Below, piece after piece: positions 9,871 to 20,712 of a stretch of DNA of 64,000 bases. Every line of letters begins with the position of its first letter. Position 1 is the first letter of the stretch. This DNA is from Hymenopellis radicata (Eukaryota > Basidiomycota > Agaricomycetes > Agaricales > Physalacriaceae). Under the pieces are notes generated by a model. It worked only from the letters and a program-made list of their open reading frames with translations. It searched no databases and had not been told where the DNA came from. Both the position numbers and the translations under genes were made by a program. The stretch spans positions 62,001 through 126,000 of the forward strand of contig JADNRX010000092.1 of the NCBI GenBank assembly GCA_015501595.1, given 5' to 3'.

Positions 9871-11468
9871 TACACCATTTAGATTTGCGGCGCCTTTCGC
9901 CGTGGGTAGCAGTGAGGGCGACGAAATTGATGGATCGTCGCCGCCGCGCCTCTCTGACTCCCGAACCATGTCGATCCCATCAATATTTTCATTCTCATTC
10001 AAATCATCACCACCTCCTGCCCCCCCAGCTCCTCCAATTCCTTCAGCCAACTCCAGTCACATCTTCAAGTCCTCCATATTTGCTTTATCATCAGATGACC
10101 CTCCTTTACTCGAGTCTTCGCTTCCACCACCTTTCAATCAACCAGTGGATCACTTGCCGTCGCGCACATCGCGCTCTCTTGTACTTTCATCCCGTCCATC
10201 AGCGAAATCAACACGAAAACCAAAAAAGTCCAACCGGATCGTCAACAACGACATACGACCTGATATCCCCGCGGGTGATCGCCTATTTGGGTGGTCTTCC
10301 GAGTACGCTGTGCTTCACCGTCAGCTGTTGGACGAGGAACTTCCTTCAGAGCTGGTGGAGCTAGCCCTCTCCTCCCTGCGCAACGCATATGCGCCCAGCA
10401 CAAAGGTCACCTACGCAGCGGGCCTTATACGCTTCCATCAATTCTGCGACCGTTACGATATTTCCGAGAAGAAACGCATGCCAGCATCCTACGCATTACT
10501 GTGTGCATTCATCGGAGAGTACAAGGGTTCGGTCGGGGGAGGCGCAATCAAGAATTGGATGAGCGGTCTCAAAGCTTGGCACGACATCAATAACGCGCCA
10601 TGGTGCGGCGACCATCGCTGGGTTCAGATGGCTCGCACATCCGCAAGGAAGGAAGGCGCGCATCACAAGCGACCGCTTCGCGCTCCGGTGTCTTTGGAGC
10701 ACTTGATTGCCCTCAGGGAGGACGTGGATCTGAAGAAGCCGATAGACGCCGCCGTGTGGGCCGCGGCAGCATGTGCATTCTGGGGTTGTCGACGTCTTGG
10801 AGAAATTGTAGTGGCCAAGACTGCCGATTTCGACCCCACCTACCATGTCACGCGTGCTGTCCAGTACGTTTGTTTTTTCTCATTATCGGATCAATGCTGA
10901 TTTGACTAGGGTGAAGTTCTCTCGACTGCGAGGTGGCGTCTCATCGGCGCACTTCCATATACCTTGGTCAAAGACGACTAAGGAGGAGGGCGCGAACGTC
11001 ACGTTGACTGCGCGTGATGACGACCTCTGTCCTGTGGCGGCCTTACGCAATCACCTCTCGGTTAACGCCTCAGTTACGGAGGACGCCCCGCTCTTCGCAT
11101 ATGCCGCATCTCCGAAAAAGTGGTCTCACCTTTCCAAGAGCTCTTTCCTCTCCTTTGGCCGCAAGTCGTGGGATTCTCGTGGACTGTACCACATCCATGG
11201 CCACAGTTTTCGCATCGGGGGTGCAGTAGAGCTCTTGCTTGCGGGCGTTCCTCCAGAAACGGTGGCAGCGACGGGCGGATGGACTTCCCTCGCTTTTCTG
11301 CTATACTGGCGCCGGATGGAGGAAATTATTCCACTCTCAACTTCAAAAGCTTATCGTCACGCTCACTTAGTGGAACTCGCTGCTGTATTTGAAAAGTTTC
11401 GGGTATCTAACAAGATCCCCGCTGCACTCCTTAAACCTTACGATGGTTCGTTAGATGACATGGACTGA
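9863..11468 (+). CDS. Tyrosine recombinase (integrase) of the YR retroelement
   Basis: The ATG at 9863 overlaps the RT stop. A Ser/Pro-rich N-terminus is followed by a SAM-like core-binding region (SSLRNAYAPSTKVTYAAGL) and the catalytic domain. A 46-nt intron (10864-10909) is spliced in frame, joining TRAVQ to VKFSRLRGG. Catalytic residues of the tyrosine recombinase family are visible: Arg in GCRRLGEIV, the His-x-x-Arg box in HGHSFRIGG, and the Tyr in LLYWRRMEE after GGWTSLAF. This enzyme would integrate a circular DNA intermediate instead of using a DDE integrase. The frame is intact to the TGA at 11466-11468. Confidence 0.8.
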
Positions 11469-11652
11469 TACTCTACTTGCATATGTCCGTTAGCATAAAT
11501 TTACTGTTGCTCTTACTAGCTATTACCTTACGTGAATCGTTATTCGCCAAATATGATGTATGTTAAAACTGTTGATATCCTCGCTCTGCCTCTGGTTGGG
11601 GAAACTGAATTCGTCTCTGCCCGAATCAGTTGTGTGAGCCTTCGCTCGGGTT

Positions 11653-11992
11653 GGTATCTCCTGATTCGGTATTCGTCTCGAATTCGGTTTCCCGCACGCT
11701 CAAGACTGGTCTGTCTGCCTTGGGGTTCCGTCGGCTCTAGCCGGCTTCCCCTCTCCAATTCCAATGACCAGAGGTGGTCATTTGAATTCGTCACGGTCTC
11801 CTTTCCCCTTTCCATCACGACCGTGAAGCCGGCAGCGCCAGTCTTCAACACAACACTTGGAATAGTTTCACTATACCAAGTGATCTCTCATTCTCAGTCA
11901 TTCTACATCCATCTGTGGGAATATTTCCCTCTCAGTCATCTCCATTTCATCGTCTCCTTCTCTTACGGCCAGTTGAGGCCAAATCTCTCTTA
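11653..11992 (+). repeat. Split direct repeat B1 of the retroelement
   Basis: A 340-bp sequence starting GGTATCTCCTGATTCGGT that is repeated, identically as far as I can see, at 12241-12580. It lies 184 bases after the recombinase stop. Confidence 0.85.
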
Positions 11993-12240
11993 TTCCGCGA
12001 TAAGTTATCGCGAGGAACGAGCGATAAACTTATCTAAGGATAAGATAGTGCAGGCCATCTAGGGCCGTCGTCGTGTACAATTTACATGTACATACAACGA
12101 GACAGCAATCCAATTCTTTGGGGTATTGCTGGTCGTCGTGTCCGTTGTCCTCGACTCCTCGCGGGTTCAGTATCCCGCTCCTCATTCATTCATCTCATTT
12201 TCTTTTCTCCCGCCCACCCTCGCCTTGTTCATCAGTGTGT
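11993..12240 (+). repeat. A2 segment with palindromic sites
   Basis: This 248-bp spacer between B1 and B2 takes the place of A2 in Ngaro-type termini. At its left end it has a perfect 17-base palindrome, CGCGATAAGTTATCGCG (11996-12012), then a second one with the same half-sites, GATAAACTTATC (12023-12034). The matching A1 copy should lie at the lost 5' end, so the assignment rests on position only. Confidence 0.55.
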
Positions 12241-12580
12241 GGTATCTCCTGATTCGGTATTCGTCTCGAATTCGGTTTCCCGCACGCTCAAGACTGGTCT
12301 GTCTGCCTTGGGGTTCCGTCGGCTCTAGCCGGCTTCCCCTCTCCAATTCCAATGACCAGAGGTGGTCATTTGAATTCGTCACGGTCTCCTTTCCCCTTTC
12401 CATCACGACCGTGAAGCCGGCAGCGCCAGTCTTCAACACAACACTTGGAATAGTTTCACTATACCAAGTGATCTCTCATTCTCAGTCATTCTACATCCAT
12501 CTGTGGGAATATTTCCCTCTCAGTCATCTCCATTTCATCGTCTCCTTCTCTTACGGCCAGTTGAGGCCAAATCTCTCTTA
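12241..12580 (+). repeat. Split direct repeat B2, the 3' terminus of the retroelement
   Basis: Second copy of the 340-bp repeat. Its last base, 12580, is followed directly by TCGTCAATAACG. That sequence is also found at 5041, where it follows CCCCAACTA instead. This fixes the 3' boundary of the element. Confidence 0.85.
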
Positions 12581-13096
12581 TCGTCAATAACGATACTTAC
12601 GTAGATAACATGTCTCCTCCAATAAAGAGACCACGGAACTTCACATTCCGAGTATTTGTGGCGGCGCTCAATGTCATCAACTCGGGCTCTTTAAATCCCT
12701 CGCAAGGTTCTCCTCCGATCCTCCTGAACTCAGCGTATACGGTGCAAGAGCTCCGAAGCGCAGAACGCTCACAGATCCCCGGACGGTTGGTCGTCTCTTC
12801 CATCTATGGCTACTTACTGCTTCTGTTCGGATACACCAGATCATATCGTCTTTAGAGTCTCCGTATTCATTCTGTTGTCGAGGACTCGCACTATTGAAAC
12901 CGCTCATGCTCCTTCTTCATGCGACGGGGACGGAGAGAGTGTGACCCGAATTGGAGTCGGTCAAGTTTGATGACCAGTTCAACTGTTACTGGGGTGCGCA
13001 AATGCTGGCAAAGTATAAGTATTCAAAGCTTTGGTGAATAGCACCTCAACTTCTTCAAGTCGTTTTTCTCCCTACATTCCACTCAAACACACAGAC

Positions 13097-13702
13097 ATGG
13101 CAACCACCGTCGTGAACGAAACAAAGCCTCAGCCCGCTGAGACCTTGCCCGACGCCGCCCTGGCCTATAAATATGTCAAATTTGTGAACAGGATGACCAC
13201 CGACTGGTATCCAGCTGGGAGCACACTACTTTCTAGTTGGCGCCCCAACCGTATGTTGAACGTTTCAATCTTTGTTCTCAATGCTGATCGTGCATTGACA
13301 GTTGATATCGGCTGGTACTACCTCGGGCAAGGCGCAGAGGTCAACTCGTCCCAGCCTCCTTTCGGCCTCATCGTCCACGCACTGGAACCCGACGCTCTCC
13401 GGGACGTCGTCGGTTGGGAGCGCGTATGGGATGACGCTGGCAAGACGTGGCAGGGGACGGACTATGCCCTCTGGCGAGGTGTTCCTCCTAACGAGGACGT
13501 CGTTGGCGGCATATTCAGCACCAACAAAGACCGTGCGGAGCCCGACTCTGAGCAGAGGCGTGGCATTAAGGCGATTCGGAGGGACCTGTTGGTGATGGAT
13601 GATACATTCCAAATCTGGTCTGCCATACCTCTACCACCCGCCGTGAAGGACGCCTCGGTTTGGAAGACGTGGGGTCGGTCGGGGCCTTCCCGTGGGCGTT
13701 GA
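13097..13702 (+). CDS. Vps62-related (DUF946-like) protein, copy B, probably shortened
   Basis: The ATG at 13097 starts MATTVVNE. A 51-nt intron (13251-13301, GTATGT to GACAG) is in frame either way. The protein then follows the Vps62/DUF946 pattern: GWYYLGQGAE, FGLIVHALEPDALRDV, WERVWDDAGKTW, YALWRGVPP, IKAIRRDLLVMDDTFQIW, and DASVWKTWG. The frame ends at 13702 after GPSRGR. Copy A, with one more C in the run near 13688, instead reads on for about 80 residues, so the true C-terminus probably extends to about 13926 and this copy is shortened by one base. Promoter: a TATA-like AGTATAAGT near 13012. The family's role is poorly known; links to vacuolar sorting come from the yeast name only. Confidence 0.6.
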   Translation: MATTVVNETKPQPAETLPDAALAYKYVKFVNRMTTDWYPAGSTLLSSWRPNRMLNVSIFVLNADRALTVDIGWYYLGQGAEVNSSQPPFGLIVHALEPDALRDVVGWERVWDDAGKTWQGTDYALWRGVPPNEDVVGGIFSTNKDRAEPDSEQRRGIKAIRRDLLVMDDTFQIWSAIPLPPAVKDASVWKTWGRSGPSRGR

Positions 13703-14052
13703 TTCCCGTGAATTCGAATAGCGCGCCACCGAGGGATAGATCGTTCTCATTGGATCCTAACAAGACGCTGGAGATGCCCGGAGAATGGAGCTGGAACAGG
13801 GCCAGTGCTACGGTAAGGTTTTCTCGTACGAAGCTGGGAATCGCATTTCTGATTCTCCCGAAGGGCAAATCCACCATTCCTGAGGCCGTCCACTCCCAAA
13901 AGAAAGATGATGTTGGTAGCAAGTGACGATAGTTTCGTATGATTTCTAGTCTTCGACTCCATGCAACCTTTTGTACTTCGTGAATGATTGAATACTGTTA
14001 CGATTATTGCTTGAATCTCCCTAGTATTTTCAATGAGCATCGAGTGCAACGG

Positions 14053-14298
14053 AATTGAAGAAAACGCTCGCCAGAGGGAGTAGTCGGGCTGCTTGCCGGA
14101 GCCAGCGTCGTCCCAGACTTTCTCCCACTTCGCGACGTCCCCGAGCGCGTCTCCGTCGAGCGCGTTCACGATGATACTAGTCGGGGCTTGGTCGTATTTG
14201 GAGCTCGGGCTTTGGCCGAGGAAGAACCATCCTTCGGGGACTGCAAAGGCGTCTGTGGGAAAGTTGAGCCCTGTGGAGTTGCGTCCGCCACCGGGCAT
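14053..14298 (-). pseudogene. Antisense Vps62-like fragment, copy B
   Basis: Same sequence as 6513-6758. It encodes the middle of a Vps62-like domain (GWFFLGQSP, WEKVWDDAGSGK, DYSLWRAF) on the strand opposite to the adjacent gene, so gene and fragment are arranged tail to tail. No start, no intron structure and no remaining C-terminal part are recognisable. Confidence 0.6.
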
Positions 14299-14580
14299 AC
14301 ATAGAGCTAAGCAGAAGTTCGTGTGTCACGAGCGAGAACAGAGGAGACGTGTTGTTGAAGGCGCTAGGTGCGCCAGAGAGAGCCGCGTTAGAAAAGGAAA
14401 GGATTATTCGGCCTGAGGTGCAGGATAACAAGTGCAGGGCGTGGAGGATGCGCGTCGAGAAGATCCCAGACGCCCAGTTTTCGTGGCCGCCAGCGTTCAG
14501 CGCGACTGCGAGCATTTGGGCGAGTTACTAACATAACATTGTGAGCCACATTTTGGCATCTGAGCCGATACATATGCACC
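14265..14580 (+). pseudogene. Decayed copy of the cyclin-gene tail, copy B
   Basis: Same sequence as 6725-7040, homologous to the tail of the cyclin-like gene at 4130-4570. The frame is broken, and the middle part corresponding to about 4300-4420 is deleted. Confidence 0.7.
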
Positions 14581-15358
14581 CATACCTTTCATCTCTGTAT
14601 CTTTTATATCCTCTTCCTCCCATTCACTACGTCCTATTACCCATTCGCGATTATATAGACGGGGCAGTACACCGAGTCGGCGACAGATGGGGTGGGTGTC
14701 CTAGTCGATAGTGGCGAGGTTGTCAACCTCCGTCGTCGTGGTCGCCGTCGTTGACCACCGTATTTGCGTACTCGAGTAGGATAATTGTAGACATCTGAAT
14801 CAATTTTTCGATTTGTGGTGATGCGGTAATGGTCAAAGCTGGATATTTCCGAATTCGGCCGATGCGTCGATCTTCCTCACCTCCCACGAGTATCAATGAA
14901 CGTGTTCGCTCAAGTGCTTACAATGGTCCAGTATACATTTTCAAATGTCACGACAATGTAGTCTGCTCGCTCTATACTCCTCGGATTGGAATCGACAGAA
15001 ACATTCAACAACTCGACCTGCGCAACTTGAACTGGGTGCCCGACGTCTCAACCTCACCTTTCTGCAGTGCCTACGAATAAAATACACTAATAAAGAACTC
15101 AGGATTCGATCCACCTGCTAGTTAATGTGGCTTGAATGTGGCCCTATTGAGGCGCTTAGGCCACAACAATGGAATATCGGTTTGCCGGCCTTCAATCGTT
15201 GTGGACTCAACGGACAATGGGATCCGTGATGCCCGTTGTTTGTTTAGACGCGTCGCGCGAGGCTACATAAGCCCAGCGCACTCTCTGCTATCTTCCTCAG
15301 AGCTGGTGTCTCTTCCACACGTCTATCCTCACAATCCTCTTACGACTTACGACTAACG

Positions 15359-16262
15359 ATGGTTTCCCTTGGTGCTCTCGTACACACCTTCATGAAGAAC
15401 GACTCCCCCTTGGCATCGCCCACAAAGCGGTACGGGACGGTTTTCCCCGCCGACTTCAACATCTTCTCTCTCGTCGAACCCGAGGAAGATGCGGACAGCA
15501 CTTGGGAATTCACAGCGCCGAGGCCTCTGTTGTGTGAGATTGCTCACCACAGTGCTGAACCTGTCTTGTCTCCAGCCCAGGCATTCGCGCTCAAGTATCG
15601 CCAGCAGTTGACCATCGAAGTTCCTGCGCGCGCTGCCTCGCCATCACCCATCAGCGCTGAGGCCTCTGAAGACGAAACCGTTGTCGAAAACGCGTCGCCC
15701 GCCTCTACTACCAGCAATGAAACGTTGCCCGGCGGTACTCAAGGCGCACCCCTCAGACACGACCCCGCCTGCGAAGAGATTCTCGCCACGAGTGTAAGTT
15801 CTCATATTATGCGTGATTCCTCAGCTTATTGCCTATACTCAGGGCGCCGAGGCTATTGCAGAAATGGAAAAATGGGGTGCTTCACCACGAGACCTCCTCG
15901 TTTGCCCTCGTTCTGGATGCCGCGACACTCTCCTCAACGCTAGGGCCCTTAAAATGCATCTCGCGCTCCACGACATCGCGGACGAGACCGATGAGCTGTA
16001 TGTACACGCCCCCTTCGACTTTGAATTCCCCCACTCAATTGTCTTTGCAGCACTTTCGAATGTCTTGAATGCGAGATTCGGTTCGAAACCCAACAAGCCT
16101 TGGATATGCATCACTGCCGTGAGCTCCCCCCTATGCCGCTTTTCAGTCCCACAGCTGGTGCGCCCTTTCTTTACTCTCCGCCTGATTTATATGTTGACTT
16201 CTTCTCATCTAGCCATGTTCAAGCGCCTCTTTTCTCCCTTCGCGTCCTCTCATGCCAATTAA
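15359..16262 (+). CDS. C2H2-type zinc-finger protein, four exons
   Basis: Start ATG at 15359 (MVSLGALVHTF). Introns 15794-15842 (49 nt), 15998-16050 (53 nt) and 16158-16212 (55 nt) all have GT and AG ends and keep the frame; the stop is at 16260-16262 after SSHAN. The first half is acidic and Ser/Pro-rich. The second half has one good zinc finger (CPRSGCRDTLLNARALKMH, C-x4-C-x12-H-x3-H). A second, diverged one (CLECEIRFETQQALDMHHC) is built over the exon 2/exon 3 joint. This suggests DNA binding in the nucleus, but no closer family is recognised. The exon structure is convincing; the last short exon (MFKRLFSPFASS) is less certain. The upstream 344 bases (15015-15358) are unique promoter sequence beyond the 2.4-kb repeat. 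Confidence 0.65.
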
Positions 16263-17122
16263 TCTGCTATTTTACCATAATACCTACTAGTATTGTATCC
16301 ATCTCTTCCTATTACCCATCACTATGCCATCGTTGTAGCCATAGACATCATTGTACATTTTCTCATACATACTCTTTACTACGCTCCTTAGCTCCATGTA
16401 TCTCGGTCTAAATTTCCCCTACTTTTTGAATCACCTTCGGATCCGTGTCAATAGCAACATTGCGTTCATGTTGAAGTTTCTCCAGCGACCAAGGCTGGTT
16501 ATCTCCGAAATCTCTCCCCGCCATCTGCCCAACGCAATGCTTTGAACGGACCCATCAGGAAACGCCCCACGCAACAGTTGAACGCGGTTGATCGATAAGT
16601 ACACTGGTATTGATATCCATTCTAGAACGGTTGTGGAGTTTGAAGAGGATCCCTTTATGCTCCATCTCGTGAGTACCGCGTGTTATTTGGGCCGCGTCTC
16701 TTCTAACACGCGTCTTGAAAGTTGAAGGAACGTCAAACCCCTACTCTCTTCCAGTGCTTTGCGAGGTACTTATGGGAAGGATATGCCGGATGAGCTTCGT
16801 CCGACGAATCGCTTTCTGAAGTAGAGAATATTCCAAATTTCCAACCCGTTGACATGATCCACGGTGGCGTCAAACCGAGCTCGGCGGGTCCGCAAGTCAA
16901 ACTCGATCACGTTACTCGTTACCTCGTAACAAAGAACCACCACATTGTCGACCCATCACATCGTTCATCAGTTCTCTGTTGCCGCTTTGAGAAAATCTGT
17001 CCACATTGATTGTTTGGTAAGTCTCGGAACAATGGCTTCTGGCACTATCAAGAGCTCTGTCGCGGCTTTTGCTTGCGTGCGCCGTTCCCCACCATCCCTT
17101 GAAGTTGATTCTCACTTTCCCA
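16263..17122. other. Intergenic, no gene seen
   Basis: AT- and pyrimidine-rich sequence with several short open frames but no motif or plausible exon chain. It holds the 3' region of the zinc-finger gene and the promoter of the kinase gene. Confidence 0.45.
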
Positions 17123-20017
17123 ATGGCAGACAGCGTCGATAGCCATACTCGCGATACCGCGTCCAAGCCTCTTGACGCTGCTCCTCTGTCTCCGCACCTA
17201 ATCACACCTCCCCAGACTCCTACCTGGAACGACGCTAATGCCCAGAAGCAAACACCACTCGTCGTGAAAATTGCCGGCCACGACCTCTTTTCTATCGACG
17301 GTAAAATGTGCGCCATAGAGGCCATGTACAATGGGGTGGCCGCGGAGACTCAGGGCCATTACCTTGTTGGAATGAACCCGAAGGAATTCATGGAAACATT
17401 TATGCCGTGGAATGTCGATACGCTACCCTCCTACCGAAGCAAGATAGATTCCATTCCCGAGAAGCGTTTAAGAGACCTCCACAGTATCGCCTCTAAAACA
17501 AAAGAGGAAGACATGTACAGCGCATTTGTGCGTCCTTTGTCTTTTTCCCGACATTGACGATGTGTGCTCACTGCTGACTGCTTTGTAGACAGCGGCTTTT
17601 CAGGGCTGGCCGATTGAAACGGTGGCCGAAGCTGAAGGCGCCGACGTTATCGTGACCAAGTTCGGCGGGTTTCGCAAGCCCGATGGGGAGTGTCGGAACC
17701 TTGCCGTTGACGTAGGGCACTATACAGAGGTGAATTTGCCCTCCGACAAAGTCACTGTCCATCGCTTGATGGAATCCAACGCCGAATTCAAGGTTTCTGC
17801 CGCGGCCGATCCGTTTGTGGACCCCCCTAACACGAACGGCGCTACAGCAGACTCGATGGTAATCCATACGCATGGGGAAACCACCGATGCAGTCGATAAC
17901 GCGGCGGAGTACAGTGACAACAATGGCTCTTTCTCCGACGGCGCTGCCAATCCTCTATCCCCCGGCTCCTGTTCCCCCAGCATTCCTGCCGGCCTGGCGT
18001 TCTCCTCTAGTTCCAACGCATCCGCCGAGTCTGCCATTCCCGATATTCTTATCATGGAGAACGATTGGCCTGCTGAGAGTAAATCGCAACTCGGCCTGAA
18101 AACCCGTGGTCAGATTGCCTCGTACGCAGGCATCACCATGTTCTTGTCCTACCGCAAACACTTCATGAGTGTTGTGCTGTTCGGCGAATATGCCAGGTTG
18201 ATTTTCTGGGACCGTCGCGGCGCTATTGTCTCTCGCCGCTTCAATTATCAGAAGGGAGATGATAAAATCCTGTTCGAATTCTACCTGCGGTTCTCGCAGC
18301 TCACTACTGAGCAGCGTGGGCACGATCCCACAGTGGTCGAGTTAGACGAGGATGATTCGGACGCAAAGGCTGCCTTGGTACAGTTCAAGAAATACGACAG
18401 AGACATGTGGCACTGTAATGCGGAGATGAAGCCACTCAAGAGGCCCGAGGGGCTGCCAAAGGATCGTTTCCTGCGCATGATTGTCAAATTTGGTGACAGC
18501 GCCGAGCGTTCCTTCATTATTCCTGCGCCTATCTTCGAAACCACATGTCTATCCCCGTTCTCGCGCTCCACCCGACGCTCTTTGGCCAACGAACGCGAAC
18601 AGTTCAAAAAATCCAAGCACGGCAGTCTCCTTTTCATGAAGGATTATTGGCGAGAGGACTCGCCCCGTACGCGACCCGAAGCAGAGATCTATGGCATTCT
18701 TGCAGAGAAAAATGTCCCGCACGTTGCTACGATGGTCGTTGGTGGTGATGTCGAGGGCATGCGAACAAAGACGCAGGAAGCATGTCTTAAGCGGTCAGCA
18801 TTTCCACTTGGCGATCACACCTACTTCCGCTTCCAAAACCCTCTTCAATGTCATCGCATATTCCTTGACACCATAGCCCGCGACCTCAGCGCTTTCGGGA
18901 ATTGTAGAGTCCTAGTCAATTGTGTCGCCGACGCCATGGAAGGTATGCAAATCATTGCTGTCCTAGTTCATTGATTCTAATATCACTTCTCAGCTGACGA
19001 ATGCGCTTTTGCTTACGCCCGCATTTTGCATCGAGATATCAGCAGCGGAAATATCATGATTACTCCTGCACACAGGGGCATTCTTATCGATTGGGATCTT
19101 GCCTAGTTCTAGACTCTAGAGACCTCACTCATCATCCAGGACGCGCGGTATGTATTTGAATATATATATGCTATACTCTCTACTAACATATTTGCTAGGG
19201 TACCTGGCAATTCATGTCGATCAGCCTTCTGCAAGGTGGGAACGAGAAGCAATCCGTCGTTCATACCCTCGACGACGATAAGGAGTCCGCTTTCTGGGTT
19301 CTGGTTTATGTCGCGCTGCGATACCTGAAGCACCCCCTCGAGCCCACTGAGCTCTATCTGAAGCTCGTACAGCTGTTCGACACCAAAGCCCTCGACAAGT
19401 TTGGTCGCCAGAAGGGCGGGGATATTAAGGAGCTGGAATTGCCTCGCTGCGCTAAGGATTCATGTCGCCTGACGAAATTCGAGGTCCCGGATTCAATGCC
19501 TTGCTGACAGAGCTTGCCGGAATGTTGCTACTTCGCTACGAGCAGCCATCAGCAGAAGCCCTTGACAGATATGAGGTCAGACTTGCAAAGTGGGGCGAAG
19601 TAGACGAGGAGGATCCCGTGGCAATCTACAAGGCAAAGTTAACCCCGCCTTGCCAATCCGAACTGGTTCCACGAGACTTTACGTCGTCACGCCAAAACCA
19701 TTCCCTTCCCACCCAACCTTCGTCTGCCGGGCGGGGTGTGGCCGTATCCTCCTCCGGGCATGGCGCGCGCATCGACAGTGAAACGCGCGCTGGAAGATAC
19801 CTCTCCGACCACCATTTACGACTTCCACCAAAATGAGTTCTATTCGACAGAGGTGGCGGTGGGTACCAAGACCCTGAAAGCGAAGAGTCTTGCCAGCATA
19901 GGCCAGCGGTTGGAGGGCATGGGGGCACGTCGGTTTTCAGAACACGACGCAGGCGGTGATGATCCTGCGCACAAGAAGAGGAAACTGGATGGCTCGGAGG
20001 ATACGCGTGCCGTCTGA
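17123..20017 (+). CDS. FunK1-type protein kinase gene with three single-base frame breaks
   Basis: ATG at 17123 (MADSVDSH); an upstream in-frame start at 17069 is possible. Introns 17528-17588, 18943-18993 and 19148-19198 are clear. The layout is that of the FunK1 kinases expanded in mushrooms: N-terminal FMPWNVDTLPSY region, a long low-complexity insert, then the catalytic loop HRDISSGNIMI and the metal-binding IDWDLA. The activation segment and GTWQFMS follow, then the HTLDDDKESAFWVLVYVALRYL helix and a basic C-terminal tail ending KKRKLDGSE. The frame breaks near 19104 (TAG right after DWDLA), near 19486 (in VPGFNALL) and near 19643. Each break is mended by one base in a short C run (C2, C3 and C4 respectively). 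Either this is a young pseudogene or the bases are miscalled. Confidence 0.7.
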
Positions 20018-20671
20018 TTGATGGGGATGGTGAGTGACTACACGAGTCGGATATCTGTACTCCTCGAGACTCTTTGCCATTTCTTCGAATTGAAACTTAT
20101 TTATTCCATTCTTTACTGTGCCTTCTCTTAGTCTCTCATAGGCAGACTCAATCGCAGCGAACTCGCGTATACTGTAGATCCTTCTCTTAGGGTGGCATCT
20201 TCTGGATTTTGCTCTTGTGATCAACGAAACAGGAGGTTGGGTATCAATGTCGGACTCGTCCATGAAGGACCATCGGCGACTCGTTGTGTTGGCTCAGTGT
20301 TGACGGATGTTAACGTCAGCTGATCTTTCCATCCTCCATCATCAGCCCAATACTCAGGTCCATCTCATTAGTCTCTGCAGTCTGTATAGTCACCATCAAG
20401 CAACAGTAATCACTTAGCCGCTCTATTCATTATACAACGTGCCGTGCGTTGGAGCCTAGCGAAGTAACTTCGGTTGAAAGCGAGTTGCAACAGAACATTA
20501 TTCATCGCTCCAACGTCCTTGCTCTCCGCTCACTCAGCCTGTAAATAAGCGTCATCTGCTCGTATCAGTCATACGCCCTTCTACGGAACTCGTGTGGAAA
20601 AACGTCACTACAGCAGTCATCAGCGATATCCATCGGGGATGTCTCTTAACCGGGCGTCTTTGCGGGCTACT
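20018..20671. other. Intergenic, no gene seen
   Basis: Between the kinase gene and the oxidoreductase gene. No coding frame with motif or codon bias on either strand. Confidence 0.5.
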
Positions 20672-20678
20672 ATAAAGT
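20672..20678 (+). promoter_or_regulatory. TATA box of the oxidoreductase gene
   Basis: TATAAAG lies 41 bases upstream of the ATG at 20713, at a sensible distance for a fungal core promoter. Confidence 0.5.
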
Positions 20679-20712
20679 CGAACGGTGGTGTCGTCTGGGA
20701 AAGTACATCATA

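Larger units (their letters stand above)
7475..12580 (+). mobile_element. 5'-truncated Ngaro-like tyrosine-recombinase retrotransposon
   Basis: In order it carries a Gag-like zinc-knuckle ORF, an RT/RNase H ORF with two introns, a tyrosine recombinase ORF with one intron, and a 3' end built as B1 (11653-11992), A2 (11993-12240), B2 (12241-12580). Split direct repeats (A1 - ORFs - B1 A2 B2) are the hallmark of PAT and Ngaro elements of the DIRS order. No methyltransferase domain was noticed, which favours Ngaro. A1 and the start of gag are missing: the left edge at 7475 cuts into the Gag frame. It lies between two 2.4-kb direct repeats, and its right end coincides exactly with the left border of copy B. 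Confidence 0.75.
12581..15014 (+). repeat. 2434-bp direct repeat, copy B
   Basis: Twin of 5041-7474. It begins at the exact end of the retroelement and ends at 15014, where the sequence runs on into GACCTGCGCAACTTG, presumably the original chromosomal continuation. It contains the better-preserved Vps62-like gene. Confidence 0.95.

Noticed and set aside
7475..12580. An LTR retrotransposon or Crypton.
   Set aside because: There is no DDE integrase, and RT plus RNase H are followed by a tyrosine recombinase with split direct repeats, so neither class fits.
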